DNA of 64,000 nt from contig JAIOPI010000033.1 of assembly GCA_021413965.1 (NCBI GenBank), positions 1-64,000 on the forward strand, in the 5' to 3' direction. The DNA is from Lentisphaerota bacterium (GTDB lineage: Bacteria; Verrucomicrobiota; Kiritimatiellia; UBA8416; JAIOPI01). Below the pieces are notes generated by a model. It saw nothing but the letters and a program-made list of their open reading frames with translations. It had not been told where the DNA came from and ran no database searches. The translations under genes and the position numbers were made by a program. Shown piece by piece: positions 63,689 through 64,000 of the stretch (its first letter is position 1; each line of letters starts with the position of its first letter).

Positions 63689-64000
63689 ACCGCTCCCATC
63701 ACCAGCGCGGCCTTGAAGAGCCCCTCTTTCCTCGTGTCGAGATCGTGGAAGGCCTCCGCCACCGCGGACAGGTCATAGTACGTCACCAGCGGCGCGAGGT
63801 TGAGCCGACCCGCCGCCATCAGCCTGACGCCGGCCTCCATCGCCGCCATCTTCTCCGCCCGCCGCCGGCAGTGGCCATTGACCACATCAATGGCCTTGTA
63901 GTTCCACAACTGCATGTTGATCGTGCGCTTGCCCCCGTCCGACATGTGATAGCCGATCAGCACGATCCGGCCATGCTGCCGCACCAGTTCGCCGCACCAG
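63685..64000 (-). CDS. Zinc-type alcohol/sugar dehydrogenase, C-terminal end (partial)
   Basis: The frame is open at the right edge; only about 105 codons are inside. The visible part starts WCGELVRQHGRIVLIGYHMS, the end of the Rossmann half of a medium-chain dehydrogenase (strand beta-E region G-x-I-V-L-I-G). It continues LVTYYDLSAVAEAFHDLDTR and GLFKAALVM, the typical C-terminus in which the quinone/zinc-type dehydrogenases close the catalytic domain. It is coupled to the beta-helix gene by a four-base overlap. The zinc ligands are outside the window. A role in oxidising a released sugar is plausible from context. Confidence 0.85.
   Translation of the reverse strand, partial: WCGELVRQHGRIVLIGYHMSDGGKRTINMQLWNYKAIDVVNGHCRRRAEKMAAMEAGVRLMAAGRLNLAPLVTYYDLSAVAEAFHDLDTRKEGLFKAALVMGAV

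Noticed and set aside
1..64000. tRNA or rRNA genes
   Set aside because: All intergenic stretches were read on both strands and none showed cloverleaf or rRNA-like sequence; the four-helix protein is only historically linked to 23S rRNA.

Overview
The window is GC-rich and almost entirely coding on the minus strand. I recognise no taxonomic marker gene. The mix of giant secreted glycine-rich and beta-helix proteins, lamin-tail/CotH proteins, expanded URO-D-like proteins, DUF6259 and GHL6-type glycosidases, and many GH78/GH127/GH29/GH106-like enzymes without a SusC/SusD pair points to the PVC superphylum, most likely a Kiritimatiellota or Lentisphaerota-type polysaccharide degrader. That placement is inference.

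Region 1 (1-22 kb) is a secreted-protein island. After the 3' end of an IS30-type transposase come, all on the minus strand: a 1,924-aa lamin-tail/CotH protein, a truncated four-helix-bundle gene flanked by inverted repeats, a small secreted protein, a phytanoyl-CoA-dioxygenase-like enzyme, a 3,208-aa repetitive glycine-rich protein, and a 989-aa beta-helix protein. The last two share a 34-bp element about 110 nt before their start codons. Three of the secreted proteins end in a similar short hydrophobic-basic tail. The gaps hold several families of palindromic repeats.

Region 2 (22-27.5 kb) is a small sugar locus: an AraC regulator (+), an EamA-type transporter translationally coupled to a GHL6-type glycosidase (-), and a divergent sialate-O-acetylesterase-like esterase (+).

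Region 3 (27.5-30.1 kb) is housekeeping: an MscS channel with a cyclic-nucleotide-binding domain, a GreA/B-like factor and a SUI1/eIF1-like protein.

Region 4 (30.1-64 kb) is a long run of co-oriented, closely spaced or overlapping genes for polysaccharide breakdown. It runs, in transcription order: Zn-dehydrogenase (cut by the window edge), beta-helix protein, GH127-like, GH29, GHL6, GH78-like, GH127-like, GH78-like, GH3, a URO-D-like protein plus a URO-D C-terminal fragment, TIM-barrel isomerase, GH127-like, DUF6259, GH106-like, GH141-like beta-helix, URO-D-like, DUF5060/DUF4038 (GH140-like) and GH36. The combination (rhamnosidase, fucosidase, arabinofuranosidase, apiosidase-like, GH141-like) recalls rhamnogalacturonan-II toolkits. 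Most of the enzymes lack signal peptides, which suggests intracellular trimming of imported oligosaccharides. No sulfatase, polysaccharide lyase or dedicated importer is seen in this run.
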